A DNA stretch of 41,151 bases, from assembly GCA_947649615.1 (NCBI GenBank), contig CANSSG010000023.1, forward strand, positions 1 to 41,151. Direction: 5' to 3'. How positions within the stretch are numbered: the stretch's first letter is position 1; each line of letters starts with the position of its first letter. Below the pieces are notes generated by a model. It made no database searches, was not told where the DNA came from, and was given only the letters and a program-made list of their open reading frames with translations. The position numbers were made by a program, and so were the translations under genes. Below, one piece after another: positions 15,826 through 23,974 of this stretch. The stretch comes from an uncultured Clostridia bacterium (GTDB lineage Bacteria > Bacillota > Clostridia > Oscillospirales > Oscillospiraceae).

Positions 15826-16005
15826 GTCTCCTTACGCCGCGGCATGCGGCTTTCGTAATAAGGCAGGCGGGCCTCCACCGGAGGTCCGCCTGCCAACGTC
15901 TCCTATCTTACCGGAAAGGCCCGGGGTTGTCAAGGGGGGATTTTTCCATTTTTTCTTTGCCTGCGCTTTGAAACCCGCGGTTGGTTTTATGAAAAGACAC
16001 GTCGC
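15826..16005. other. Intergenic region with a strong GC-rich hairpin
   Basis: Arms 15862-15876 and 15880-15894 (GGCAGGCGG core) form a 15-bp stem with one wobble position and a 3-nt loop. Neither strand has a U-tract right after it, so it is not a classical terminator. I see no ORF or RNA gene in the remainder. Confidence 0.5.
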
Positions 16006-16019
16006 TTGAAACCAACCGC
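15977..16019. promoter_or_regulatory. 11-bp inverted repeat overlapping the -35 region: candidate operator
   Basis: GCGGTTGGTTT (15977-15987) is mirrored exactly by AAACCAACCGC (16009-16019) across 21 bp. The right arm covers the -35 hexamer of the next promoter, the position expected for a repressor site. No regulator gene is adjacent. Confidence 0.45.
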
Positions 16020-16034
16020 CGCTTTTGCTATGAT
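16006..16034 (+). promoter_or_regulatory. Promoter of the truncated ABC exporter gene
   Basis: TTGAAA at 16006-16011, a 17-bp spacer, and TATGAT at 16029-16034 with extended -10 TGC. It appears intact although the gene behind it is not. Confidence 0.65.
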
Positions 16035-16060
16035 ACAACCAGAAAGCGAAAGGACGGTGT

Positions 16061-16612
16061 TTGAGAAGATTACCGTCCACGCTGCTGAAGCTGCTGCTGG
16101 GCTGGCTGCCGGACTACGGCGGGTCCATCCGGTTTGACGGTAAGGACGCCAAGGATTTCACCCCGGAGCAGCTTCAGCAGCAGATGAGCTACATTGAACA
16201 GAACGTGTTCCTGTTCAACGCCACCATCCGGGACAACATCACACTGGGCGAGACGTTCACCGATGAGCAGATGGAGAAGGCCCTGCGGGACAGCGCCCTG
16301 GCGGGCGACCTCGCCGCCATGCCCGATGGTCTGGACACCATCGTGGGCGAGGAAGGAGGAAACCTCTCCGGCGGGCAGAAGCAGCGGGTAGCCATCGCCC
16401 GGGCATTGATTCACAACCGCTCCATCCTCCTGGTGGACGAGGGTACCAGCGCTTTGGATCAGAAGAATGCGGACATTGTGGAAAAGAGCGTGTTGGCCAA
16501 CCCGGAACTGACGCTGATCCTGGTCAGCCACCACCTCGCCCCGGAGCGGAAGGCGCAGTTTACCCAGGTGTACGATTTGCAGCCGGCGGCGCCCCGCCTG
16601 CAACCGGTATGA
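16061..16612 (+). pseudogene. ABC exporter gene with a large in-frame internal deletion
   Basis: The 183-residue product is the second half of an ABC exporter nucleotide-binding domain. It has the Q-loop region (SYIEQNVFLFNATIRDNI), the signature LSGGQKQR, Walker B SILLVDEGTSALD and the H-loop LVSHHL. The membrane domain and nearly all of Walker A are missing: only STLLKLLLG of the post-Walker A helix remains. The first residues, MRRLP from TTG 16061 with AAAGGA upstream, look like the natural start of an exporter, and promoter and terminator are retained. The simplest reading is one in-frame deletion joining codon 5 to the middle of Walker A. It cannot bind ATP normally and is very likely non-functional. 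Confidence 0.85.
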
Positions 16613-16636
16613 GCCGCAGAGGGTATGGAAATAGAG

Positions 16637-16669
16637 CAAAAGCACCGCACGGGCTGTGCGGTGCTTTTG
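16637..16669 (+). terminator. Terminator of the ABC exporter remnant
   Basis: A perfect 14-bp stem (16637-16650 with 16656-16669; CAAAAGCACCGCAC) closes a 5-nt loop. The right arm ends in CTTTTG, a short U-tract on the plus strand. Confidence 0.8.
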
Positions 16670-16824
16670 GCAAAATCGAGGAAATTGAAATCCAGATCCA
16701 TGAGGTTCAAGCCCAAATTCGGAGCATCCGGCAGGAGAAGATTTCCAGCGACAACATCTACCGGCTCCTGCTAGCTTTCGATCAGGTCTATGCCGCCAAA
16801 AATTACATAAGCAAGACGGAATAA
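16669..16824 (+). pseudogene. C-terminal remnant of a large serine recombinase
   Basis: The in-frame segment begins GKIEEIEIQIHEVQAQIRS and continues QEKISSDNIYRLLLAFD. This matches the coiled coil and following helix near the C-terminus of the large serine recombinases that move Clostridial integrative elements. Only about 50 residues survive; the catalytic and DNA-binding domains are absent. It directly abuts the terminator at 16637-16669 and marks the left edge of the AT-rich island. It is best read as debris from an element that integrated here and partly deleted. Confidence 0.7.
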
Positions 16825-16861
16825 CCAGCGTTTTGTGGGTGGAAGACTACGGAACCATTGT

Positions 16862-16893
16862 CAAAAAACGAGACAGCTATGTATTCCTATCTC
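16862..16893 (-). terminator. Terminator of the HNH endonuclease gene
   Basis: Read on the minus strand, GAGATAG pairs with CTGTCTC (one G-U pair) over a 10-nt loop and is followed by GTTTTTTG. It starts 10 bp after the stop codon at 16903. Confidence 0.65.
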
Positions 16894-16902
16894 ATTTGGG
16901 AA

Positions 16903-17949
16903 TCAATCATGTAATTCGGGTCTATTTTGGTATATACGTTTTAGAAGCGCGTTAACTTCGCTTATTGATAAATTGCCCTGTATGCGGTTTCCGTTTTCGG
17001 AAATCCAGCTAATGTTGCCAGCAGTGTGCCCATTGGCGCCATCGATGTCAGATGCTTTTAAAGGGTTTAGGTGTCCTACTTGAAACTTCGATTTCCCGTG
17101 GACAGGATGTAAAGCATCATCAGCAAATTCGTTATACTGAATATTATCTCCAGTAATAGGGCACTTGCAGTATTCAAAGAGAGTAGGTAGGAGTCCATCT
17201 TGCTGTAGGTTATGTACCAACCTTATATCACAACCTTCGAACGTAGCTATTTGTAGGAGCAACTTGGTTTCAATTTTCATGCAATTTCGTCTAAGGGCAT
17301 ATTGTACCGAGTCAGGATGTGCTTCCCAGCGTTTTTCTCGATTGGTTTGATAATCACCGGTACGAGCACGGTCGGTGAAATAAGTTTTTACCTTGATCTT
17401 ATCAGCCAGGATTGTCAGGAATACTTCGCTTGCTGGGTTTCTACAAGTATCGCGTATGAATCTGCGCATTGTGACGCAATCTTTAATCTCATCATTAAAA
17501 AACAGATCCACATTTTGAGCCGTATGTATTGGAGAAGCAAAGCGGTCAATGTAATCCACGGGCATTTCATACGGAACTACAGTGTTGTTAAAGAACTCTT
17601 TTAACATGTTGAAGTCTTCGGCGGAAAGATTGGCAATCTTATTGAGGAGTTTGTTAAAAACTTCAACGCATGTATCGTAAGAGGAATAGCGTACATCGCT
17701 TTCAAGTCTATGGCTCCAATGAGCGTTGACCTTCGTTGAAGTAACATCATCGTTTACCACTTCAATTAAAAAAGAGTTCCTTACCATGCTGCGGCGAAAT
17801 GCGTTGAATTCTTTTTCTGAGAGTTTTTGTTTGATGATATTGCATTCGCGGCTTTGGGTTGGTTCGAGGTAGTCTTCAAAATCAATACAATTTTTAATGT
17901 TAAAGCGTTCGGAATTTACCGCCGTATCAATTATTTGTTTAAAATCCAT
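16903..17949 (-). CDS. HNH restriction endonuclease (probable partner of the adjacent methylase)
   Basis: The 348-residue product ends in an HNH-type nuclease core. It starts with a possible metal-site start CPITGD, then QVGHLNPL (His293), GHTAGNISW (His308, Asn312) and NRIQGNLS. The first 270 residues have no motif I recognise and probably bind DNA. The start is ATG 17949 behind AAGGAG. The gene is divergent from an adenine methylase with its own recognition domain, the usual setting of a restriction-modification pair, so I infer it cuts the unmodified site. Base composition is clearly AT-richer than the flanking core genes, consistent with acquisition. The cut site and system type cannot be assigned by eye. 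Confidence 0.7.
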   Translation of the reverse strand: MDFKQIIDTAVNSERFNIKNCIDFEDYLEPTQSRECNIIKQKLSEKEFNAFRRSMVRNSFLIEVVNDDVTSTKVNAHWSHRLESDVRYSSYDTCVEVFNKLLNKIANLSAEDFNMLKEFFNNTVVPYEMPVDYIDRFASPIHTAQNVDLFFNDEIKDCVTMRRFIRDTCRNPASEVFLTILADKIKVKTYFTDRARTGDYQTNREKRWEAHPDSVQYALRRNCMKIETKLLLQIATFEGCDIRLVHNLQQDGLLPTLFEYCKCPITGDNIQYNEFADDALHPVHGKSKFQVGHLNPLKASDIDGANGHTAGNISWISENGNRIQGNLSISEVNALLKRIYQNRPELHD

Positions 17950-18121
17950 GCAGATTTCTCCTTCGTTTTACATTATATACCTATTCTATCACAAAAAAGT
18001 CGAAATGTACATGTGCTGAAAAGAGAAAATAAATTTCAGATTATGAAATACAAAATAGATTGAATCATTTCATGTTTTGCACTATAATTGGATCAGCAAA
18101 TGAAATTGGAAGGAGAATAGC
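17950..18121. promoter_or_regulatory. Divergent control region between endonuclease and methylase
   Basis: The plus-strand promoter is clear: TTGAAT at 18060-18065, 17 bp, TATAAT at 18083-18088. On the minus strand there is a good -10 (TATAAT, 17977-17972) but only a weak -35, suggesting that the endonuclease is expressed less or later than the methylase. No controller (C) protein gene is present. Confidence 0.6.
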
Positions 18122-20026
18122 ATGGTCACATTTTCGGCTAAAGATACATTCCTGGATATTCGAAATTTCTTAGCAGGAAGATTTCTTGGGGCAACTCGAG
18201 ATGAATTCTTTTTGGATGAGACAATAAAACTGATCTTTTGCAAGTATGAGCTTAAAGATACAAATACAAATGATATGGATGATGTTGAACTTGCAAGCCT
18301 TTATCGAAAGATATTTAAGACGATTTTGGAGATTCACGAAGATATTTATCAAGAAAAAACTTATGAGATTGAGTTAGATCCAGTAAGTATAAAGTACATC
18401 GATGCTAAGTTTAATGATCTGGATTTGTTTAATCTGGAACGAGATCTGATTGGGGATGCTTATGAAATATTCATGGGTGATGCTATTAAAGGACAATCAG
18501 GGCAGTTCTTTACTCCGCAAAATGCTGCTGAGGCGCTTGTGAAAATGGTAGCACCGGATCCAAAGGCAAAGATAATAGATCCAGCATGCGGAGCAGGTGG
18601 GTTCCTTGTAGCATCAATTAAGTATTGGAATGGGCTAAATACAGATTATGTAAGTAAGAATCTGTATGGCGTGGATAAAGATGGGTACCTTACGCGCTTG
18701 GCCAAAATACATCTTGCATGTATGGGACAGAATACAAAGACAATCAATTGTGCAGACAGCCTTGTATGGGATGAAAAAATTTTAGGGAAGTGTACTGCAA
18801 AATATGATGTTGTCCTGACGAATCCACCTTTTGGGGTGAATATTCAGGTGGGGACAAGTGACACGCTTTCCAAATTTGAACTTGCATATAAATATCGAAA
18901 GAAAAAAGATGGTTTGCCTGAGAAAACCAATGTTATAAATGAGACGGTTGCTCCACAAGTTGTTTTTATGGAGAAATGTGTTAATCTTGTTAAACCGGGA
19001 GGCGCGATTGGTATAGTTGTGCCAGAGAGCATGATTTCAAACAAAAAGTACTCATATGTTGCACAGTACATTTTAAGGACTTGCTATATTAAAGCTATTA
19101 TAGGTATGCCGGATGAACTGTTCAAAACATCCGGCAAGGGTGGAACCCACACTAAAACGTGCTTACTGGTTCTTGAAAAAAAGAAGAAGGCGGATGAAAA
19201 AGATTACAGTATTTTTATGGCAGAAGCAAAGTGGTGTGGACACGACTCCAGGGGAAGAGAAATACCCAAGGATGATATTCCGGCCATAATTGAAAACTAT
19301 GCAAAATATCAGAAAAGCGAAGAATTTAGGAAGGATCATCTTGGCTTTGTAGTGAAAAGAAGCCAAATATCGAATAGCGTTCTTGCTCCACGAGCATATG
19401 TATTTGATAGCCAGAATGATGCGAAATTAGAAGAAACGCATCAGTTAATAACTATTGGACAACTCATCAACGAAAAGGTCCTGGAAGTAACAACTGGTAA
19501 TGAGGTTGGAAAGTTAGCTTACGGTACTGGCAACATTCCATTTGTAAGAACATCAGACATTTTCAACTGGGGGATAAAGTCAGATCCCAAGCATCTGTTA
19601 AGTGAAGAGATATACAATAGCCTTGCAGAAAAACAAGATGTTCGAGAAGGCGACATATTGATGGTAAAAGATGGTTCCTATTTGATAGGAACGTGTGCTA
19701 TGATCACGAAATATGACACCAAGATGGTGTATCAGAGCCATTTATACAAAATTAGGGTTGCAGAGGGGAATGCGTATAACCTGGATAGATACTATCTTTT
19801 GGCCGTGTTATCTTCGGAATATGTTAGGCAACAGATTTTTGCTAAAACATTTTCTCAAGACATTATAAATTCTCTCGGTGACCGGTTAAAAGAGTTAATT
19901 ATTCCCATCGCAACAGATAAAAAAAGAGTTGATAAAATTGCTGGAATGGTTAAAAAATCTATAGATGAGAGTATAGAAGCCCGCGAATTGGCGCGAAAAG
20001 TACGAGATGAAGTATTCACGTTGTGA
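18122..20026 (+). CDS. N6-adenine DNA methylase fused to an HsdS-like recognition domain
   Basis: The 634-residue protein joins three parts. A type I HsdM-like helical N-terminus (about 1-120) is followed by the methylase domain, with SAM-binding motif I Asp153-PACGAGGF and catalytic motif IV Asn234-Pro-Pro-Phe237. A C-terminal target-recognition domain (about 440-620) includes LITIGQLINEKVLEV and the helix ending VDKIAGMVKKSIDESI. It should recognise its own site and methylate adenine without a separate HsdS. It has no nuclease domain; the divergent HNH gene is the likely nuclease. The start is ATG 18122 behind GGAAGGAG. Base composition is AT-rich relative to the core genes. Confidence 0.9.
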   Translation: MVTFSAKDTFLDIRNFLAGRFLGATRDEFFLDETIKLIFCKYELKDTNTNDMDDVELASLYRKIFKTILEIHEDIYQEKTYEIELDPVSIKYIDAKFNDLDLFNLERDLIGDAYEIFMGDAIKGQSGQFFTPQNAAEALVKMVAPDPKAKIIDPACGAGGFLVASIKYWNGLNTDYVSKNLYGVDKDGYLTRLAKIHLACMGQNTKTINCADSLVWDEKILGKCTAKYDVVLTNPPFGVNIQVGTSDTLSKFELAYKYRKKKDGLPEKTNVINETVAPQVVFMEKCVNLVKPGGAIGIVVPESMISNKKYSYVAQYILRTCYIKAIIGMPDELFKTSGKGGTHTKTCLLVLEKKKKADEKDYSIFMAEAKWCGHDSRGREIPKDDIPAIIENYAKYQKSEEFRKDHLGFVVKRSQISNSVLAPRAYVFDSQNDAKLEETHQLITIGQLINEKVLEVTTGNEVGKLAYGTGNIPFVRTSDIFNWGIKSDPKHLLSEEIYNSLAEKQDVREGDILMVKDGSYLIGTCAMITKYDTKMVYQSHLYKIRVAEGNAYNLDRYYLLAVLSSEYVRQQIFAKTFSQDIINSLGDRLKELIIPIATDKKRVDKIAGMVKKSIDESIEARELARKVRDEVFTL

Positions 20027-20168
20027 AAGGCAGATTGTGATTGCGTATGATGCGAAAGAAATGATATATATTTCTATTAAACATCCGGTAATGAAAACGC
20101 TTGTTGAACAATACACGAAGCTAAAAATAGATAAGTTCAAGGATGTGTATATGTCATTGGCTAATTAA
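20007..20168 (+). CDS. Small unidentified ORF overlapping the methylase 3' end
   Basis: A 53-codon frame starts at ATG 20007 inside the last codons of the methylase gene and ends 19 bp before the ATG of the DUF4230 gene. The product begins MKYSRCERQIVIAYDAKEM and is mixed charged, with no signal or membrane segment. There is no good ribosome site at the start, though coupling to the methylase is possible. I do not recognise it. It may be a real small accessory gene of the system or only a chance frame. Confidence 0.35.
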   Translation: MKYSRCERQIVIAYDAKEMIYISIKHPVMKTLVEQYTKLKIDKFKDVYMSLAN

Positions 20169-20187
20169 AGAAAAGGAGATGCTTACA

Positions 20188-21003
20188 ATGAACGGCAGAA
20201 ACCACTGGCAGCCCCTAGAGGATTTGGAAGACCTGGAATCCAACGACACATGGGATAAGGTGCAAAATATCCTTAAGCAAATAGGGAAGAAGATATGGCT
20301 CATACTTATCGTTGTGCTGCTTGCTGGCTTTTTATTTGTAAACTGGCGGCTTTCTAATGCCAGAGACCGAGAACGCAGCATGGAAGACAAGCTTAAACAA
20401 AATGAGGAACAGCTTGCGTTACAGCAGCAAGTTATTGATGGGTTGAGAAAACGGCAAGAAGAAACGGAATCCTTCACAAAAAATTCTATTCCCGTGATTA
20501 CCAGTGAACAGCTGAAATCTGAACTTAATTCCATCCAAGATTTAGTTACGCAGCAGTACATTTACACAAATGCAGACAAATATGCCCGGAATCAAACCTG
20601 GATTTTTGGATGGGAGAGACCTTTCAGCCAAAAGACCATATTGGTAACATATGATGGTAAGATTACAGCGGGAATTGATTTGAAGGATGTGCAGCCAGAA
20701 GTGGACGAGGAAAACCATATGATTACCATCCATTTACCAGCGAGCAAAATCATAAGCAACGAAATCCCACAGGAGAGCATTACCGTTGTAGAGGTAAAGG
20801 ATGGCCTTTTTAACGATGTTACTTTAGATGATTACAATGATTTTATTAGTGACCAAAAAATCAAAATGGAGAATAAGGCTATCGAACGCGGTCTATTGAC
20901 CGAGGCAGACGCACAAGCAAGATTGGTTGTGACTAATTTTCTGAACAATATGCCAGGAATAGGTGATCCATATACATTAACGGTTGAAACATCTAAAAAC
21001 TAA
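20188..21003 (+). CDS. DUF4230 family membrane-anchored protein
   Basis: The 271-residue product has an acidic N-terminus (about 1-25), one membrane helix (about 36-52, WLILIVVLLAGFLFVNW), a coiled coil (about 56-93), and an extracellular domain. That domain runs from the VITSEQLKSEL segment to MPGIGDPYTLTVE and matches DUF4230. The family has no established function. The start is ATG 20188, 8 nt behind AAAAGGAG; the frame is open upstream but those ATGs lack a spaced ribosome site. Composition is AT-rich like the methylase, so it belongs to the same island. A strong terminator follows 2 bp after the stop codon. Confidence 0.8.
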   Translation: MNGRNHWQPLEDLEDLESNDTWDKVQNILKQIGKKIWLILIVVLLAGFLFVNWRLSNARDRERSMEDKLKQNEEQLALQQQVIDGLRKRQEETESFTKNSIPVITSEQLKSELNSIQDLVTQQYIYTNADKYARNQTWIFGWERPFSQKTILVTYDGKITAGIDLKDVQPEVDEENHMITIHLPASKIISNEIPQESITVVEVKDGLFNDVTLDDYNDFISDQKIKMENKAIERGLLTEADAQARLVVTNFLNNMPGIGDPYTLTVETSKN

Positions 21004-21005
21004 CG

Positions 21006-21041
21006 AACCCCCGCCCCTCTGTGAAAAGAGGGGCGGGGGTT
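21006..21041. terminator. Bidirectional terminator between DUF4230 and ppdK
   Basis: A perfect 15-bp stem (21006-21020 with 21027-21041; AACCCCCGCCCCTCT) closes a 6-nt loop. It lies between two convergent genes and marks the right edge of the AT-rich island. Confidence 0.85.
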
Positions 21042-21079
21042 GTTTACATTATGACTATTGCCCTACGACAAAAATCCGC

Positions 21080-23713
21080 TTACTTTCTGGGATTCTTAAT
21101 CGCCGCCTGCGCTGCGGCCAACCGTGCGATAGGCACCCGGAAGGGGGAGCAGGAGACATACGTCAGCCCCACGTTATGGCAGAACTCGACGGTAGAGGGA
21201 TCGCCGCCCTGCTCGCCGCAGATGCCCAGCTTGATTTCGGGACGGGTCTGGCGGCCCAGTTCGCAGGCCATCTTGACCAGCCGGCCCACGCCTACCTGAT
21301 CCAAGCGGGAGAAGGGATCGGACTCATAGATTTTCCGGTCATAGTAGCTGGCCAGGAACTTACCGGCGTCGTCGCGGCTGAAGCCGAAGGTCATCTGGGT
21401 CAAATCGTTGGTGCCGAAGGAGAAGAACTCGGCTTCCTTGGCGATGTCGTCAGCGGTAAGGGCGGCGCGGGGGATTTCGATCATGGTGCCGACCTTGTAG
21501 GTCATATCGCTGCCGGCGTCTTTGATAAGCTTCTGCGCCACCTTGTCAATAGTTTTCTTGACATAAGCCAGCTCACGGGCTTCGCCGACCAGGGGAACCA
21601 TGATTTCCGGGCAGATGCGCCATGCGGGACGGCGGGAACGGACGGCCAGGGCGGCCTTAATGATGGCGGCGGTCTGCATCTTGGCGATTTCGGGGTAAGT
21701 GATATCCAGGCGGCAGCCGCGGTGGCCCATCATGGGGTTAAACTCATGCAGGCTGTCAATGGTAGCCCGCAACTGCTCCTCGGTGATCTTCATTTCCTTG
21801 GCGAGCGCCTTAATGTCGGCTTCCTCGGTGGGCAGGAACTCGTGAAGGGGGGGATCCAGGAGACGGATGGTAACGGGCTTGCCCATCATCGCCTCATAGA
21901 TTTCCTCAAAGTCCTTCTGCTGCATCGGCTCGATCTTTGCCAGAGCCTTCTCGCGCTGCTCCACGGTATCGGAAACGATCATCTCACGGATGGCGGCGAT
22001 ACGCTCGGGGTCAAAGAACATATGCTCGGTGCGGCACAGGCCTACGCCTTCCGCGCCGAAGTTTTTGGCCTGACGGGCGTCCTTGGGGGTGTCGGCGTTG
22101 GTACGGACCTGGAGGTCGCGGTACTTGTCGGCCCAGTTCATGATGCGCTCGAACTCGCCGGAGATTTTCGCCTCGGCGGTGTGGAGGCGCTCGCCGTAGA
22201 TGTTGCCGGTGGAGCCGTCCAGGCTGATCCAATCGCCCTCTTTGTACTCCTTGCCGCCCAGGGTGAATTTCTTATTGGCTTCATCCATAACGATTTCGCC
22301 GCAGCCGGAGACGCAGCAGGTACCCATGCCACGGGCGACAACGGCGGCGTGGCTGGTCATGCCGCCGCGGACGGTAAGGATGCCCCGTGCAAAGTGCATA
22401 CCCTCAATATCCTCGGGGGAGGTTTCCAGGCGGACGAGGATGACCTTGTGGCCCTTGTCCACCCATTCGACCACGTCGTCAGCGGTAAAGACGATTTGGC
22501 CGGCGGCGGCGCCGGGGGAGGCGGCAAGGCCCTGGCCGATAGGCTTCACCCGCTCCAGCTCTTCCTTGGGGAAGGTGGGGTGAAGGAGGGAATCCAGGCT
22601 CTTGGGGTCGATCATGGCCACGGCTTCTTCCTCGGAGATCATACCTTCGTCCACCAGGTCGCAGGCGATTTTCAGCGCGGCGGAGGCGGTGCGCTTGCCG
22701 TTGCGGGTCTGAAGCATGAACAGCTTCTTGTTCTCAATGGTGAACTCCATATCCTGCATATCGCGGTAGTGGTATTCCAGCTTGCTGGAAATATCCACGA
22801 ACTGCTGATAGGCCTCGGGCATGACCTCGGCGAGTTGGTCGATGGTCTGGGGGGTACGGACGCCGGCCACCACGTCTTCGCCCTGCGCGTTCATCAGGAA
22901 CTCGCCGAACAGCTTCTTCTCGCCGGTAGCGGGGTTGCGGGTGAAGGCCACGCCGGTGCCGGAGGTGTCGCCCATGTTGCCGAAGACCATCTCCTGGACG
23001 TTAACGGCGGTACCCCAGGAGGAGGGGATGTCGTTCATCCGGCGGTAGTAGATGGCGCGGGGGTTGTCCCAACTGCGGAACACGGCGCGGACTGCGCCCA
23101 TAAGCTGTTCCCGGGCGTCCTGGGGGAACTCCTCGCCGATCTTATCGCGGTACTCGGCCTTGAACAGTTCGGCCAGTTCCTTCAGGTCCTTAGCGGTCAG
23201 CTCGGTGTCCAGCTTGACGTTGCGCTTGGCCTTCATTTCGTCGATTAACTCTTCAAAGTACTTCTTGCCCACTTCCATGACCACGTCGGAATACATCTGG
23301 ATAAACCGGCGGTAGGAATCGTAAGCGAAGCGTGGATTCTTGGTTTTTTTGGCAAAGGCTTCCACCACCTGGTCGTTGAGACCGAGGTTCAGGATGGTGT
23401 CCATCATGCCGGGCATGGAAGCGCGGGCGCCGGAGCGGACGGAGACCAGCAGGGGATTGTTCATATCACCGAACTTTTTGCCGGTCATATCCTCCAACTG
23501 GGCCATATAGCGCATGATTTCGTCCTGGATTTCTGCATTGATGGTGCGGCCGTCCTCATAGTACTGGGTGCAGGCTTCGGTCGTGATAGTGAAGCCGCGG
23601 GGGACGGGCATTCCCAGGCTGGTCATTTCGGCCAGGTTTGCGCCCTTGCCGCCCAGTAGCTCACGCATACTTCCGTTGCCCTCGGAAAAGAGATAGACAA
23701 ACTTTTTGCTCAC
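21080..23713 (-). CDS. ppdK: Pyruvate, phosphate dikinase
   Basis: PPDK interconverts pyruvate + ATP + Pi and PEP + AMP + PPi. In anaerobes it often runs in the glycolytic direction with PPi. The 877-residue product has the N-terminal nucleotide-binding domain (LLGGKGANLAEM). The swivelling phosphohistidine domain has His455 in GGMTSHAAVVARGMGTCCVSG. The C-terminal PEP/pyruvate barrel has GLCRTEHMFF and CGEQGGDP. I chose GTG 23713 as the start because AGGAGG lies 10 nt upstream; the longer frame to 23737 would swallow that ribosome site. The gene is monocistronic with its own strong promoter. Size and motifs are normal. Confidence 0.96.
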   Translation of the reverse strand: MSKKFVYLFSEGNGSMRELLGGKGANLAEMTSLGMPVPRGFTITTEACTQYYEDGRTINAEIQDEIMRYMAQLEDMTGKKFGDMNNPLLVSVRSGARASMPGMMDTILNLGLNDQVVEAFAKKTKNPRFAYDSYRRFIQMYSDVVMEVGKKYFEELIDEMKAKRNVKLDTELTAKDLKELAELFKAEYRDKIGEEFPQDAREQLMGAVRAVFRSWDNPRAIYYRRMNDIPSSWGTAVNVQEMVFGNMGDTSGTGVAFTRNPATGEKKLFGEFLMNAQGEDVVAGVRTPQTIDQLAEVMPEAYQQFVDISSKLEYHYRDMQDMEFTIENKKLFMLQTRNGKRTASAALKIACDLVDEGMISEEEAVAMIDPKSLDSLLHPTFPKEELERVKPIGQGLAASPGAAAGQIVFTADDVVEWVDKGHKVILVRLETSPEDIEGMHFARGILTVRGGMTSHAAVVARGMGTCCVSGCGEIVMDEANKKFTLGGKEYKEGDWISLDGSTGNIYGERLHTAEAKISGEFERIMNWADKYRDLQVRTNADTPKDARQAKNFGAEGVGLCRTEHMFFDPERIAAIREMIVSDTVEQREKALAKIEPMQQKDFEEIYEAMMGKPVTIRLLDPPLHEFLPTEEADIKALAKEMKITEEQLRATIDSLHEFNPMMGHRGCRLDITYPEIAKMQTAAIIKAALAVRSRRPAWRICPEIMVPLVGEARELAYVKKTIDKVAQKLIKDAGSDMTYKVGTMIEIPRAALTADDIAKEAEFFSFGTNDLTQMTFGFSRDDAGKFLASYYDRKIYESDPFSRLDQVGVGRLVKMACELGRQTRPEIKLGICGEQGGDPSTVEFCHNVGLTYVSCSPFRVPIARLAAAQAAIKNPRK

Positions 23714-23773
23714 GGGTAAAATTCCTCCTGTATACAAATTAAAATTTTCGGTATCAGAGGTTTTTGCAAATCT

Positions 23774-23802
23774 ATTATAAGATTGAATCCAGCATAATGC
23801 AA
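23774..23802 (-). promoter_or_regulatory. Promoter of ppdK
   Basis: Read on the minus strand: TTGCAT (23802-23797), a 17-bp spacer, and TATAAT (23779-23774). It lies about 60 bp before the GTG start. Confidence 0.8.
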
Positions 23803-23883
23803 GGGGGATTCTCCAAATTCTAGGAAATTTTATGGAAAATTTTTCACCGGCAACGTTTTCTGGATACTTTTTTTCTATTCTTG

Positions 23884-23913
23884 TTGATTTCTGCCCCGTG
23901 GATGTGATAGAAT
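23884..23913 (+). promoter_or_regulatory. Promoter of holB-ricT
   Basis: TTGATT at 23884-23889, an 18-bp spacer, and TAGAAT at 23908-23913. It lies 61 bp before the holB ATG. Confidence 0.6.
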
Positions 23914-23974
23914 AGAAGTAATTTTATACCCGCGCCGCCGGCGTTGGCGGACGGGCAGGGAAGGGGGGCGGCCT

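Noticed and set aside
16825-16902. Possible coding continuation after the recombinase remnant
   Set aside because: A short frame in another phase gives no recognisable protein. The stretch contains the minus-strand terminator of the HNH gene instead.
18122-20026. Methylase as the HsdM partner of the hsdS at 9.2 kb
   Set aside because: The methylase already carries its own recognition domain and lies 7.5 kb away past core genes. Its nearest partner is the divergent HNH gene.
20984-23248. 754-codon plus-strand open frame opposite ppdK
   Set aside because: It is the antisense shadow of a GC-rich gene with few stop codons. It has no ribosome site or recognisable domain, while the minus strand encodes an intact PPDK.
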